Below are positions 26,088 through 34,952 of a stretch of DNA of 64,000 bases, one piece after another; the stretch's first letter is position 1, and each line of letters begins with the position of its first letter. The stretch comes from an uncultured Collinsella sp. Its GTDB lineage: Bacteria; Actinomycetota; Coriobacteriia; Coriobacteriales; Coriobacteriaceae. The translations under genes were made by a program, and so were the position numbers. The stretch is from the NCBI GenBank assembly GCA_934630855.1, contig CAKTWW010000006.1, forward strand, positions 1 through 64,000, given 5' to 3'. The notes under the pieces were generated by a model. The model did not search any database, was not told where the DNA came from, and saw nothing but the letters and a program-made list of their open reading frames with translations.

Positions 26088-26963
26088 CTACCAAGTGAGA
26101 TATTTGGTTAAGTCGTTATCGAGAATGTAGTCTGCGAATTCTTTAGAAAAGTCTCCCATCCAATCGATGTTCAGAACCATCCATTTTTTCAAGTCAAACC
26201 CCGTAAATTCCTTCATCTTGGAATAGGCATCTTCGGCGCAAAAGACTTGCCAATGTGGTGAATTCTTCAGCGTTTGGAGATAATGATTGTTCTCGTCTTC
26301 AGGCTGCCTGACGAATATCAGACACTCATATTTGTTGGAAAGGGCGGCGTAAATGCCTGCTACCTGGAGCAGGCGATTCGTATTACCTTTTTCGTTGCTT
26401 GAAAAACCGCTCTTGAAATCAACGTTATAGAACCTGTCATTTTGTTTGAAATGCATGTCTAGAGACATGTTTATGTTACTGCTATCAATCATGTCCCAAG
26501 CAACAAGATAGTAATCCGAAAGATCTCTTTTTTGTTCTTCAGGAATCTCAAGTTTGATGATGAATTCTTTAGTTTCAGACTGCATAGAATCTTGTATTTC
26601 AGTAAATGAAGGAGGTTCGAAAAAAGACAGGCTATTCAAGGGATGGGCAAAAACAATTTTACAGAACGGTTCCCATAATTCGCCAATGCGCCTCGAAAAT
26701 GCCATGTAGTCGTATTTCCAGATTGCATTCCTGTATTCAAGCATTACTACATAATATGCGTATGATGTCAGCAGTAGACGATCGAGCAGTTTTTGAGGGT
26801 CCGATTGCCCTTCTGCCGTCTGGCTAAGCCTAGTGTCCCTTTTTTTAACAATCCGCTTGTTGAATTCAGCTGCTTTCCTTTTTTCATCACGAATATTGCT
26901 GATATCAATAAGGATTTCATCAGCTTCATTGCGAATTAAATTGAGCAAATCAGTCTTATTCAT
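26088..26963 (-). CDS. Putative PD-(D/E)XK restriction endonuclease
   Basis: The 291-residue protein precedes the methylase in the same operon and is its likely cognate nuclease. A candidate PD-(D/E)XK core is visible in the middle: SLDMHFKQNDRFYNVDFKSG followed by KYECLIFVRQ. The N-terminal 150 residues are helical. The start at 26963 is the first Met of the compact protein; an in-frame ATG at 27032 is possible. The 5' region (26964-27209) holds a short hairpin (ATAAGAATGGTTCTTAT) and an imperfect direct repeat beginning ACATCCG that may control expression. Confidence 0.65.
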   Translation of the reverse strand: MNKTDLLNLIRNEADEILIDISNIRDEKRKAAEFNKRIVKKRDTRLSQTAEGQSDPQKLLDRLLLTSYAYYVVMLEYRNAIWKYDYMAFSRRIGELWEPFCKIVFAHPLNSLSFFEPPSFTEIQDSMQSETKEFIIKLEIPEEQKRDLSDYYLVAWDMIDSSNINMSLDMHFKQNDRFYNVDFKSGFSSNEKGNTNRLLQVAGIYAALSNKYECLIFVRQPEDENNHYLQTLKNSPHWQVFCAEDAYSKMKEFTGFDLKKWMVLNIDWMGDFSKEFADYILDNDLTKYLTW

Positions 26964-27209
26964 TGCGTTCCGATCGACGTTGCTATCGTTACATTGTTGC
27001 AAAATGCACAATTCATGCGAAATGCAATACATCCGACACTATATCACTGATAAGAATGGTTCTTATGTGCCCACCAATAACATCCGGCATTACATTGATA
27101 GGGGTCGCACCCTGCCAGCCAGTTGCGACAATAGCAGAATCTATGCCCACGGCATAGCGCAGCTGAACGAACACGTAAGCCGCCGAAGAGCGGTTTATTT
27201 GTATCGCAA

Positions 27210-28375
27210 ATCTAACAGTTTAGATAACAGGTGATGATTCGGGGAGCGGAGGGTCCCCGAATGCCATGCTCTTCCCAGCCAAACATAGAATTTGCCCGAA
27301 CGCCCACCCGGATCTTTGTTTGGCGACAGCCACTCCGGGTGGGCGTTCGGGCGGATGGGGCAGATCCATATGGGAGGAGCGAATCCCTTTGGGGCACTCG
27401 TGGCGGGCCTGACCGCCGACGAGTTCCTGCTGCCCAGAGAGGCCGTCGACGAGAGGCGCTGCCGCGACGAGGTCGGCGTTGGCACGCTCGCCGAGGCCGC
27501 CGCGGCCTACCGGCTGACCTGGGGTGCCCAGAATGCGGCGCGCACGGCGCCTGGAAGGACGGGTCGACCGCGGCCGGGGTCCCGAGGTGGCGCTGCCGCT
27601 GCTGCGGCAGGAGGCTCACCTCCCTCACCGGCACCGTCCTCGAGCACTGCCGCAAGCCGCTCGCCACCTGGGTCTCCTTCATCAGGCTCATGCGTCGCAA
27701 CGTCCCCGTCGAGTGCGCGGCCGAGCCGTGCGGCGTCACCCACAAGACGGCCTTCGAGTGGCGCCACCGCGTGCTCGCCACGGTGTCCGACCACCGGGAC
27801 CGGATCGTGCTGCGCGACACCGTCTGGGTTGACGAGGCCTACGTCAACGACACGGACCTCTCCATGGGCTACGGACAGGCCAAGAAGCGCAGCCTCTCCC
27901 CGCCAGAAGCTGTGCATCTGCGTCGCCGTCGACGTCCACAAGAACCCGGTCGCGGTCGCCTGCGGCCACGGGAAGCCCAACACGGCGCGCGTGAGGAAGG
28001 CCATGGGCGGCAGGATAGCGCCCGGGTCGCTGCTCATCCACGACCTCGAGCGGGCCCACGGCGTGCTGGTCGGGGACGGCGGGCTCGAGAGCGAGGCGCA
28101 CAGGGCAGGCGTCAACGACCCGGTCCACCTGGAGCGGATAGAGATGGTGAACGACCTGTGCTCCCGGCTCAAGCGCTACCCCTGGCGCTTCACGGGGATG
28201 TCGCCGTGGAACCTGCAGGCCTACCTCGACTGGTACGTCTACCTCTTCCGGGTCAACCAGGCGCGCGACAGATGGGACCCGACCGCAAGGGTGGTGCGCC
28301 ATATCCTGATGGCCGACGCGACTTACCGCAGCTTGGGGTAGGTGCGGCATCGCCCGTTATCTAAACTGTTAGATT
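27210..28375 (+). mobile_element. IS1595-family (ISXO2-like) insertion sequence
   Basis: The element is 1166 bp with 28-base terminal inverted repeats (27210-27237 and 28348-28375) that differ at two positions. A perfect 19-bp hairpin (27294-27312 with 27334-27352) lies inside the left end. The single transposase gene is frameshifted twice. No 8-bp target duplication is visible, so one flank may have been rearranged. Its right end abuts the stop codon of a YraN-like gene. Confidence 0.88.
27355..28341 (+). pseudogene. IS1595-like transposase, two compensating frameshifts
   Basis: The coding sequence begins in one frame (GALVAGLTADEFLLPREA), moves to a second near 27520 at a GGGG run, and returns to the first near 27900 at a CCCC run. 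The middle segment holds the zinc ribbon (CPECGAHGAWK...WRCRCCGRRLTSLTGT) and the first catalytic Asp (VWVDEAYV); the last segment holds CICVAVDVHKN and the C-terminal DDE part (MVNDLCSRLKRYPWRF...WNLQAYLDWYVYLFR). Each shift fits loss or gain of one base in a homopolymer, so either the copy is inactive or the sequence has errors there. Confidence 0.82.
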
Positions 28376-28751
28376 ATTTAATTAAATTTCCCTTTGTGAA
28401 TCTTTGGGAATTGCTAAGTGTATCGCGCTGATGACGAAGTAAGGCTTTATCGCTGTTGAGAATCAGTAGATTTACCAGGTCAAATCGAGTCGGATAGTTC
28501 TTACAACTGGGATGGTCTGCCAAGTAACCGGTTGCCAAGCACTCAGGGGAGCTCCGATCGAGGTCTGTCGCGGGGAATCCCTTGCCGTTATTCTGGCTGA
28601 GCTGACAGATGATAAAGACTAACTCATCTTTTTCTACAGCGATGAAGCAGAAGCCGTCACTGTGTTGCCAGCTCCTATCTAAAACTATGAAACCACTTCG
28701 CTTGAGGTAACTCTCGATACCCTCCATTGCCTTGATATTGCTGTCTTCCAC
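28374..28751 (-). CDS. Degenerate YraN/UPF0102-like protein
   Basis: The 125-residue protein resembles the UPF0102 (YraN) endonuclease-fold family: YLKRSGFIVLDRSW at the N-terminus, then DELVFI, then TRFDLVNLLIL...LLRHQRDTL. The family signature GEIDLV...VEVK is changed to GFCFIAVEKDELVFIICQ, so nuclease residues are probably lost. Its stop codon overlaps the IS end by two bases, so its C-terminus may have been altered by the insertion. The assignment rests on a pattern match only. Confidence 0.45.
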   Translation of the reverse strand: MEDSNIKAMEGIESYLKRSGFIVLDRSWQHSDGFCFIAVEKDELVFIICQLSQNNGKGFPATDLDRSSPECLATGYLADHPSCKNYPTRFDLVNLLILNSDKALLRHQRDTLSNSQRFTKGNLIK

Positions 28752-29291
28752 GGTTGAACTCCTTTGTCATCGGCTCGCATTTGGCTGCTGCTTTTGTTGT
28801 CCGTGTGCCACGGGAATTTACGAGGATTGGGAGGTGGAGGTTGGAGCCTTGGCTGCAGTCGCCGCAGCTAAGGCTCGTTCCGGATAAAACGCCGCGGCTC
28901 AAAGCTGGCATGCTCGAAGGTGAATCTTGAAGGCGACGATAATGGAACGCCCTAGGGCGCCTTGGCATGTGGAATGAAAAAGCGCCAAGCGGAAAAATCA
29001 TTTCCAAGGGTGGGTAAATGGAGGCTACGTGGCCAAACTGTCTTCTTCATTGGCGTTCCCTCGATCAACGGCTGGGATGCTTGCCTGCATTGATAGCTCC
29101 CTATCTTGCTCTTTTCGGCATCGATGTTTCGCAGGCGTTCAGCCATCGGTACGATAATGGACGTGTCATACGACAGCACGATACTGTGCTGTCGTATGAC
29201 ATAGAATAGCAGCACGATTTTGTGCTGTCAATCTGTTGAGTGGAAATTTGAGCAATGATATCTTCTAGATGACGCATGGTCAGGAGGAGCT
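28752..29291. other. 540-bp gap with two operators, no supported gene
   Basis: The left two thirds contains low-complexity G-rich tracts and short hairpins (CGCCCTAGGGCG) but no frame with a ribosome binding site and plausible codon use. The right end holds the two palindromic operators at 29165-29227. It may be the remnant of a deleted gene between the IS and the XRE regulator. Confidence 0.4.
29165..29227 (+). promoter_or_regulatory. Two CAGCAC-N6-GTGCTG operators upstream of the XRE gene
   Basis: CAGCAC-GATACT-GTGCTG (29174-29191) sits inside a longer perfect palindrome (15-base arms, 29165-29200). A second copy, CAGCAC-GATTTT-GTGCTG, lies at 29210-29227. The sites are 36 bases apart and 65-120 bases before the start of the regulator, which suggests autoregulation. 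Confidence 0.7.
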
Positions 29292-29717
29292 ATGACGATA
29301 GGCGCGCGCATACGCAAATTTCGCAATGAATGTGGATTAACGCAGAGGGACTTGGCTGATACGGTTGGCATTACTGAATCTGCTATTCGTAATTACGAAC
29401 GAGACATCAGAACGCCGAGCGATTCGCAAATTGAGAAAATTGCCGTCGCACTTGGGGTGTCGCCCGATTCTATTCGCGACATGGGTGTGAGTGGGGCTCG
29501 TGGCGCGCTTGAGGTTCTGTTTAGATTTGAACGAGAACTCGGGCTAAAGCCAGTTGTCACCTATGAGGGCATAGCTGTTGTGCCAGACTCAAGAAAGCGA
29601 GACACGCGGCGGACCGCTCAGGCGTTGGAGCTATGGAAGTGCATGCGCGACCAGCTCGAAGCTGGTGAAATGACTGAAGAAGAGTATGAGAATTGGAAGG
29701 CCAGATTCCAGGGTTAA
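29292..29717 (+). CDS. XRE-family transcriptional regulator
   Basis: The 141-residue protein has an N-terminal helix-turn-helix of the Cro/CI type (IGARIRKFRNECGLTQRDLADTVGITESAIRNYERD in pattern, residues 3-60) and a helical C-terminal region (ALELWKCMRDQLEAGEMTEEEYENWKARF) likely to mediate oligomerisation. GGAGGAG precedes the ATG. Two matching palindromes lie upstream. The neighbouring genes point in the opposite direction, so it may act mainly on itself or on genes outside this block. Confidence 0.88.
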   Translation: MTIGARIRKFRNECGLTQRDLADTVGITESAIRNYERDIRTPSDSQIEKIAVALGVSPDSIRDMGVSGARGALEVLFRFERELGLKPVVTYEGIAVVPDSRKRDTRRTAQALELWKCMRDQLEAGEMTEEEYENWKARFQG

Positions 29718-29868
29718 TCAATGGCTGCTTTCATTTAAGTGCTAATACGAACCCCGCTTCTTCTAAAGAAAACAATGCTATTTTAAAAGGCTGAAGACTT
29801 TTATGGGACGGGAACCGAGGGCTTTTGTTTGTGCCTATTCGTCATACCCGCAATTGACGGAGTAAGGC

Positions 29869-30561
29869 TCAGCCCAACTTGTCAGGGTCATATCCCTTTG
29901 TATACACGGTAAAGCTAAGGTCATCGATCGTTCCAGTACTGTAGATGCATGCGTCGGGCGCGCTCCATGTGTCTTGGACGGTCGGGTCAGTCCAGACATA
30001 TTCGGGCCCATCGATTCCAAGCAATGGAATGGGCCTCGCCACGTGGTCGGCGTTATTTATCTGCACAATGATCTCCAACAACATGTGCAGTTTTACATGC
30101 CATGAGCTGTACGGATGCTTACCTGGCCCCTTGTAATCCAGTGTGCACTTTGATTGCGGGCTTTCGGCGAGCTGGCTCAAACATTCAAAAAGCGCCGGGT
30201 ACTCGGCTCCAGGAAACTCGATTTGTACATACCGATTGCCATCGCGGACAAATCCGTACCACAACACGGGGTATGGATACTCGAGCCTGTCCGGCCGCTT
30301 GATTTTCGCCCTGCAATTGGGCTGGTTGACGATAGACAGCCACGTCCTATAGAGCTCATCGGAAATGAGGTCGTTCGCTTGGTATGCTGGACCAAGGCCA
30401 TCGAGGACAAAGCTGCCGAGGCGCTCAAAATAGTGGACACAATCCGTTAGGCCCTTTTCATATGCCGTTTCGGTCTTTCTCTGTATATTTAGCGCAACGT
30501 CGCAGGGCCCTGGCCCTGATTCTTCTCGCCATGTGGAACCTCCTCGTTCTCTGGACTGCAT
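29869..30561 (-). CDS. Unknown protein, homologous to the C-terminus of the 652-residue neighbour
   Basis: Residues about 40-130 align by eye with the C-terminal region of the protein at 30678-32636. Shared features include YF..L....LGP.YQ, then LY..WL..(V/I)N, then the YP(Y/H)PV(L/I)W.G...DGN block. The predicted 230-residue product has no good ribosome binding site and its first 25 residues look unnatural, so it could be a truncated duplicate. No function is recognised. Confidence 0.45.
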   Translation of the reverse strand: MQSRERGGSTWREESGPGPCDVALNIQRKTETAYEKGLTDCVHYFERLGSFVLDGLGPAYQANDLISDELYRTWLSIVNQPNCRAKIKRPDRLEYPYPVLWYGFVRDGNRYVQIEFPGAEYPALFECLSQLAESPQSKCTLDYKGPGKHPYSSWHVKLHMLLEIIVQINNADHVARPIPLLGIDGPEYVWTDPTVQDTWSAPDACIYSTGTIDDLSFTVYTKGYDPDKLG

Positions 30562-30677
30562 GGCAGCCCGAGCGTAACGGGGATGCGCGGGCGGGCGTTT
30601 AATGGCGGTACCGAACGGCAGTATTTGCCCGGGTAGACGGCGGTGCCGATCCGCGATATAGGTGGTACCGAAAGAGC

Positions 30678-32636
30678 CTAGGACTCAACGTGATCATTTC
30701 TGGCGGGTAGGCAATCCCAGTAATCGGATAAACCGGGAATGGGGAGATGCTCAATTGCTCTTGCGCCCTTCTTTCTGGTCTTGTCAGCCTCTAGCTCTAA
30801 TGAGATGACGGAGGCAACCAGATCGAATTTAGAGATTAGCCATCCGTTGTCCAATTGTCGACAACTGCCCGGCCTCTTTTCTGAAAGCTTGTCCAAGGTT
30901 TCTGGGAGAGTGCCGAATTGTGCCGACCGGGTCGTCACGACAACAATCTCATTGCCATCCTCTAATGAACCGTTCCAAATCACAGGATGAGGATAACCGC
31001 AAGTTTCAGGCGTTTGGGTGCTGGGCTGGTTTTTGGGCCGATTGATTGCCTTGAGCCACTCTTCATAGAGTGATTTCGGCACGAGAGGGGAGCGTTGATA
31101 AAATGGCCCAAGGGTGTGGTCGACGGCATCGGCCAGTTCTTGAAAATAAAGCTGTCGTTTTTTGCTGACAGCCATAGGGTTATATCCTTCTTTCCCACTG
31201 GCGGTATCTGCTTTGCGTCTTAAATTGACGGCGGTTGCATGGGGCAGCTTTTTACCAAGCTTGAGTTTTGTATTGCTCACGGGATTGCAGTACATGCCCG
31301 TTTCGTTGTCGTATCTAGAACAATACTTGCTATTGTTGCCAGTTGGGAAAAAGGGCTTGTTGCATGCACTGCATTTTACCGGAAGTGTTCCGGATCGCAG
31401 TGCTTCGCATAGTAGGTGCGCATAGAGCACCGAGAATGATCCCGGAAGAAAAGAGTGAATCAATAAATGGGAACGGTCTATCAGGTGCTGGAAATGAAGG
31501 GCTTCCTGCACTGCCCTGCTGTCGTTGATGTCCACAACAAGATATTTCCCGTCATTTACGAAAAACCGCATGGTGCCGATTGCACTTTCGGCGTTTCTCG
31601 ATAACTCTACCTCGTCGTAGAGTCTGCTCTTAATTAGGTTAAGTGCCAGAGAGTTGAGACTGTTGAGGTCCTGGACTATCGGGCCGGCGATTGCGTGTTT
31701 TGTACATTTTGATGACGTTAGCTTTCCAAAGCGGCGTATTTGATTCGCGACATCCAGGATAGATTCTCCGGTAGAAAGTAGCTTCGCGAATAATGAAACG
31801 TGACTGCTGAGGTCATCTCGATAAGAAGGCTCGTTTATCTTCTTGGATAAGCTAAGACAATCAATGATGATGTCGCCAAGAACGGCCATTGCCAACTCAT
31901 GGATGTCGATGGCTAGTTGGGTATCAGCTAATTGACCGTGGAAATGCGTCTCATAAAACTCCCTTTTAGTTTCTGGCGTTTTAAGCGCCAGCGGGTGGTG
32001 GGCAATTGAGTGCTCGCTTCCGCGAGCGAGCTCGGGCCTACAATTTAGGTCAAAGATCATTTCAATGTAACTGGCCAGATTGGGCGCAACGGAATCGGCG
32101 GCATCGTTACTGCTCAGTAACTCAAGTGCTGGCATGGCAACTCTCGCGATGTCTCCACACTCTGTTGCCCAAAGAGAGAAAACCTTCGAGGGCAAATAGG
32201 CATCGGGTATTTCACCAAGATAAACCGAATCGATGCATAATGAGCAAGCATTGAAAAAGAGCTGGTAGATACCGTCCGAATAGCCGCCGCTTATTGCGGA
32301 ATCAAGCGCTTGTTTGACTGCCCCTGCGAGCTCGTGCGTTATATTTGCCATTTCGATATGGCATTTGCCGAGGTCATCGCCTGCGTCAATTATTCTCGAA
32401 CAAAGCGGAGGAAAACACGTGGCAGCGTTTTTATAATCTGAGCCTTCGAGATATTGAGCTTCTTGAATGCGCTGCATTCGCCGTAGCGAACTAAAGATGC
32501 GGTGTGGAACGGGCGCCGAATGGGCGTTGCGATATTCGATATACCAAGAGGACATTTCGTTAAAGAAGTTCTCAAGATCAATTCGTATCAATTCGTTTAA
32601 CAGCTCTTTTACAGACCAATGCTGTTCGAATTCCAT
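30678..32636 (-). CDS. Large unknown protein with Cys-rich zinc-binding segment
   Basis: The 652-residue product has a long helical N-terminal part (1-420), a Cys-rich segment near residue 440-475 (KCSACNKPFFPTG, SKYCSRY, MYCNP) that probably binds zinc, and a C-terminal domain shared with the protein at 29869-30561. The layout recalls DUF6076-type proteins, but I cannot confirm that. No catalytic motif or membrane segment is visible. The start at 32636 is the first Met of the compact sequence; GAGGGA lies very close to it, so an alternative start is possible. Confidence 0.55.
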   Translation of the reverse strand: MEFEQHWSVKELLNELIRIDLENFFNEMSSWYIEYRNAHSAPVPHRIFSSLRRMQRIQEAQYLEGSDYKNAATCFPPLCSRIIDAGDDLGKCHIEMANITHELAGAVKQALDSAISGGYSDGIYQLFFNACSLCIDSVYLGEIPDAYLPSKVFSLWATECGDIARVAMPALELLSSNDAADSVAPNLASYIEMIFDLNCRPELARGSEHSIAHHPLALKTPETKREFYETHFHGQLADTQLAIDIHELAMAVLGDIIIDCLSLSKKINEPSYRDDLSSHVSLFAKLLSTGESILDVANQIRRFGKLTSSKCTKHAIAGPIVQDLNSLNSLALNLIKSRLYDEVELSRNAESAIGTMRFFVNDGKYLVVDINDSRAVQEALHFQHLIDRSHLLIHSFLPGSFSVLYAHLLCEALRSGTLPVKCSACNKPFFPTGNNSKYCSRYDNETGMYCNPVSNTKLKLGKKLPHATAVNLRRKADTASGKEGYNPMAVSKKRQLYFQELADAVDHTLGPFYQRSPLVPKSLYEEWLKAINRPKNQPSTQTPETCGYPHPVIWNGSLEDGNEIVVVTTRSAQFGTLPETLDKLSEKRPGSCRQLDNGWLISKFDLVASVISLELEADKTRKKGARAIEHLPIPGLSDYWDCLPARNDHVES

Positions 32637-32883
32637 TCCCTCACATTCTTGGTCTTTATTGGATTTTGCGCTTGTCGATTGTTTGCAACTGAGATACAAA
32701 GAGGTATCCCTGTCGAACCGAATGAAGCTAGCCCTAACGCGCCAGGTCAGAGCTATTAAATTGGCACCCTGCATGTTTCTTGACCAGCACAACTTTCAGA
32801 ATCAAATAAACCTTGTGCTATTATGCCACTTTGTCGTGTTCAATAGGAGTCGAGCAAGAAAGAAGTCCAAAGGAGGACAGAAA
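32637..32883. promoter_or_regulatory. Divergent regulatory gap
   Basis: The DNA between the large unknown gene (minus) and the small acidic gene (plus) is AT-rich (for example TATTGGATTTTGCG, TTGTGCTATTATGC) and should hold both promoters. I see no gene in it. Confidence 0.35.
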
Positions 32884-33225
32884 ATGTTTGACGACACCCT
32901 GTTTGAACTGGTGAATTCTGCCAAGCGAGATGAGCTCGAAGATCTCGTTTGCGAGATTATGACGATCTGCGATGAGCTGAAGACTTGTCTTTCCGAGGAG
33001 TGCGGGCTCGGTTTCATTGAAGCCTGCGCCCGTCAAAGCGCCTATGAGCTCATGCTCGATAACTGCCGCGACGAGCTTGCCCTTTTGGGCTTTGAGCTCG
33101 AGTGGAGTGTTGAGGACTATCCGGTGGTCTCGCCGGTTCGTTCGGTTGCGCTTACGTGTATTCCAACGCATGACGCTGTCGACGTCGAGTTTTCGAGTCG
33201 TAATGACTTTGATATAGCTTGCTAA
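32884..33225 (+). CDS. Small acidic protein, unknown
   Basis: The 113-residue product is acidic and helical (LVNSAKRDELEDLVCEIMTICDELKTCL) with five cysteines and a beta-rich end. AAAGGAGG precedes the ATG, a near-perfect ribosome binding site, which supports a real, well expressed gene. No family is recognised. It begins a run of plus-strand genes that ends at the module 2 methylase-like gene. Confidence 0.55.
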   Translation: MFDDTLFELVNSAKRDELEDLVCEIMTICDELKTCLSEECGLGFIEACARQSAYELMLDNCRDELALLGFELEWSVEDYPVVSPVRSVALTCIPTHDAVDVEFSSRNDFDIAC

Positions 33226-33352
33226 CCACTCTTTCTTCGTAGGCGGTCAAGCCAACTTGCTGTTTTATCGAGACTTCTAAGCTGCCTCGTTCTTTATTCC
33301 AATCACCCTAAAACTCAATCACTAGCCAATCGGTCTCTCTGAAAGGAAGATC

Positions 33353-34165
33353 ATGAACACCTCTATCCAAAATGTACCTTCCCCTCCCAGACAGAGCATT
33401 GCCAAACTTGCTGAGGGTGCGTTGCTAATCACAGTTGCTGCGTTAGCCGTAATCGGCATCATTTCCTTTACTGCGCCGTCGTGTATCTGGAAAAGTGAGA
33501 TCCCAATGTTCACGCCTGACCTGTTCGATCATCCCTACGATGCTCCAACGGCAGAGGATATTGTGTCAGGAATGAAGACGCTCGATCTGGTATCGATGGT
33601 CGCGGCCGTGCTCGTTGCTCTGTATCCTGTATACCACGCCATTTGGTGTCTCTGTGCAGGTATTGGATGCGACTGCAAGGCCCCCGTCTTTTACGGACGG
33701 ATGTCGCGCCGTTTTGGCTCGTTGAGCGCTTGTTCGCTACTTGCCGTGCTTGCCGTATGCCGTGGATTCGAATGCTATATCGATGGCGGAGCCACGGGAG
33801 ACAAGCTCCTTATGATCGTAGGCCTTTTCCTCATGGCGACATCGATCGCGCTTGTGTTTGGCTGCGCCTTGGCATGCGTTGTCAAATGGTATGAGCTCAA
33901 GGGTCCCGGGCGCTATCGTGGCGACAGGGCTCTTATCACGTGGTTCGGCCGTGCGGATGCCTTGCTGGATTGTGTAAGCTCAAACCTGGTACTGCTATAT
34001 GGTGCCGAATTGCTCGCCTGTGTTGCATCGTTGATCTTTGGGTATGCCGTTGTTAACGCCATCGTTTCCATCATCACAATCGGCTTGACCGCCTGGGGCA
34101 TTGTGCTCGTCATCATCTTTATCCCTCTTTGCATTGGCTTTGTTGCGGTCGGTTCGAAGAACTAA
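33353..34165 (+). CDS. Polytopic membrane protein, unknown
   Basis: The 270-residue protein has five or six membrane helices: about 22-42, 83-103, 125-140, 152-175, 205-225 and 228-262 (IVSIITIGLTAWGIVLVIIFIP). A short extracellular loop with Pro and Asp residues follows the first helix. GAAAGGAAG precedes the ATG. Its plan is like that of the split membrane protein at 36862-37599, suggesting related functions in the two clusters. Confidence 0.55.
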   Translation: MNTSIQNVPSPPRQSIAKLAEGALLITVAALAVIGIISFTAPSCIWKSEIPMFTPDLFDHPYDAPTAEDIVSGMKTLDLVSMVAAVLVALYPVYHAIWCLCAGIGCDCKAPVFYGRMSRRFGSLSACSLLAVLAVCRGFECYIDGGATGDKLLMIVGLFLMATSIALVFGCALACVVKWYELKGPGRYRGDRALITWFGRADALLDCVSSNLVLLYGAELLACVASLIFGYAVVNAIVSIITIGLTAWGIVLVIIFIPLCIGFVAVGSKN

Positions 34166-34208
34166 AGAGGGGGTCTGCTCGCGGGTACGCTTGGCATCGG
34201 TGACAAAC

Positions 34209-34231
34209 ATGTCCGCACGGCGGCTTAAGCT
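34209..34231 (+). promoter_or_regulatory. TGTCCGCACGGC motif with TAAGCT
   Basis: ATGTCCGCACGGC with TAAGCT at the position held by TATACT in the copies at 14933 and 59911. It lies about 30 bases before the gene at 34262. Confidence 0.35.
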
Positions 34232-34261
34232 AAATAAATTAAACGGTTGATTGGAGACAAA

Positions 34262-34879
34262 ATGTATCCGGACAGCGAAGGCAACAACTTTCCTATGAAC
34301 ATTAAGGACACCGATGGTCCGTTCCTGATCATGGAGGCGACTCTTTTTGGCGACGACAAGCTGAATGATGAGTTTAAGAAAACTGCCAGTTATAGGTATT
34401 CGTGCGCGACTGTTTCCGCGGCAATTGATCTTTGCAAATCAATGACGGACGGTGATGCTGATCCTTGGTATGAAAGTTGGGAGAAGGCGGTTGAGCGTTA
34501 TTCGCTCGAGGAGTGCGAGGGTGCGACTACACTGTATTGGATTGAGTCGACTGATCCATTAAAGGCGCTGTGCGCCCTCCACCCCCATCCCGATCTTGAG
34601 GCGTACGTGGTTGAGGCGATTGACGCCGTTGACACCTATCTGCTGGAGCGCGAATACTGTCCCTATACGATTGATCATTTGGATCTAAAAGGCGTCGATG
34701 TCCTGCTCAGCGCTGCTTGGGGATTGGTCCGTGTCCTCAAAGAAACTTGGGGTGCTTATGATTCCGATGTTTTGGAAAAGATCGAAGATGCTACGTACGG
34801 CGCGCATATAACGGTTAGGGACCTGATTGCGGACGAAGAGGGCGCTAAGACCAGTTCGAAGTCTGATGACAATCTTTAG
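34262..34879 (+). CDS. Acidic soluble protein, unknown
   Basis: The 205-residue product is acidic, with helical stretches (DLEAYVVEAIDAVDTYLLE, LSAAWGLVRVLKETWGAY) and no membrane segment. TTGGAGA precedes the ATG. No domain is recognised. It is convergent with the methylase-like gene at 34953 and separated from it by a hairpin. Confidence 0.5.
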   Translation: MYPDSEGNNFPMNIKDTDGPFLIMEATLFGDDKLNDEFKKTASYRYSCATVSAAIDLCKSMTDGDADPWYESWEKAVERYSLEECEGATTLYWIESTDPLKALCALHPHPDLEAYVVEAIDAVDTYLLEREYCPYTIDHLDLKGVDVLLSAAWGLVRVLKETWGAYDSDVLEKIEDATYGAHITVRDLIADEEGAKTSSKSDDNL

Positions 34880-34909
34880 CCGCTGCACTGGGCAGCGCAT
34901 CTGGTTGGC

Positions 34910-34944
34910 AGGCCGTCAGACAAAAGCCCGGACGGCCTGACGGC
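34910..34944. terminator. Hairpin between convergent genes
   Basis: AGGCCGTC (34910-34917) pairs with GACGGCCT (34931-34938); an overlapping alternative pairs GCCGTCAG with CTGACGGC. It lies between the convergent stops at 34879 and 34953. Confidence 0.6.
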
Positions 34945-34952
34945 ATCCAGCC

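Noticed and set aside
27000-27209. Possible CRISPR-like repeats (ACATCCG units)
   Set aside because: There are only two imperfect copies of unequal length and no regular spacer. No CRISPR array was found anywhere in the window.
29018-29209. 63-codon plus-strand frame upstream of the XRE gene
   Set aside because: It runs through the operator palindromes and has no start signal or family resemblance.
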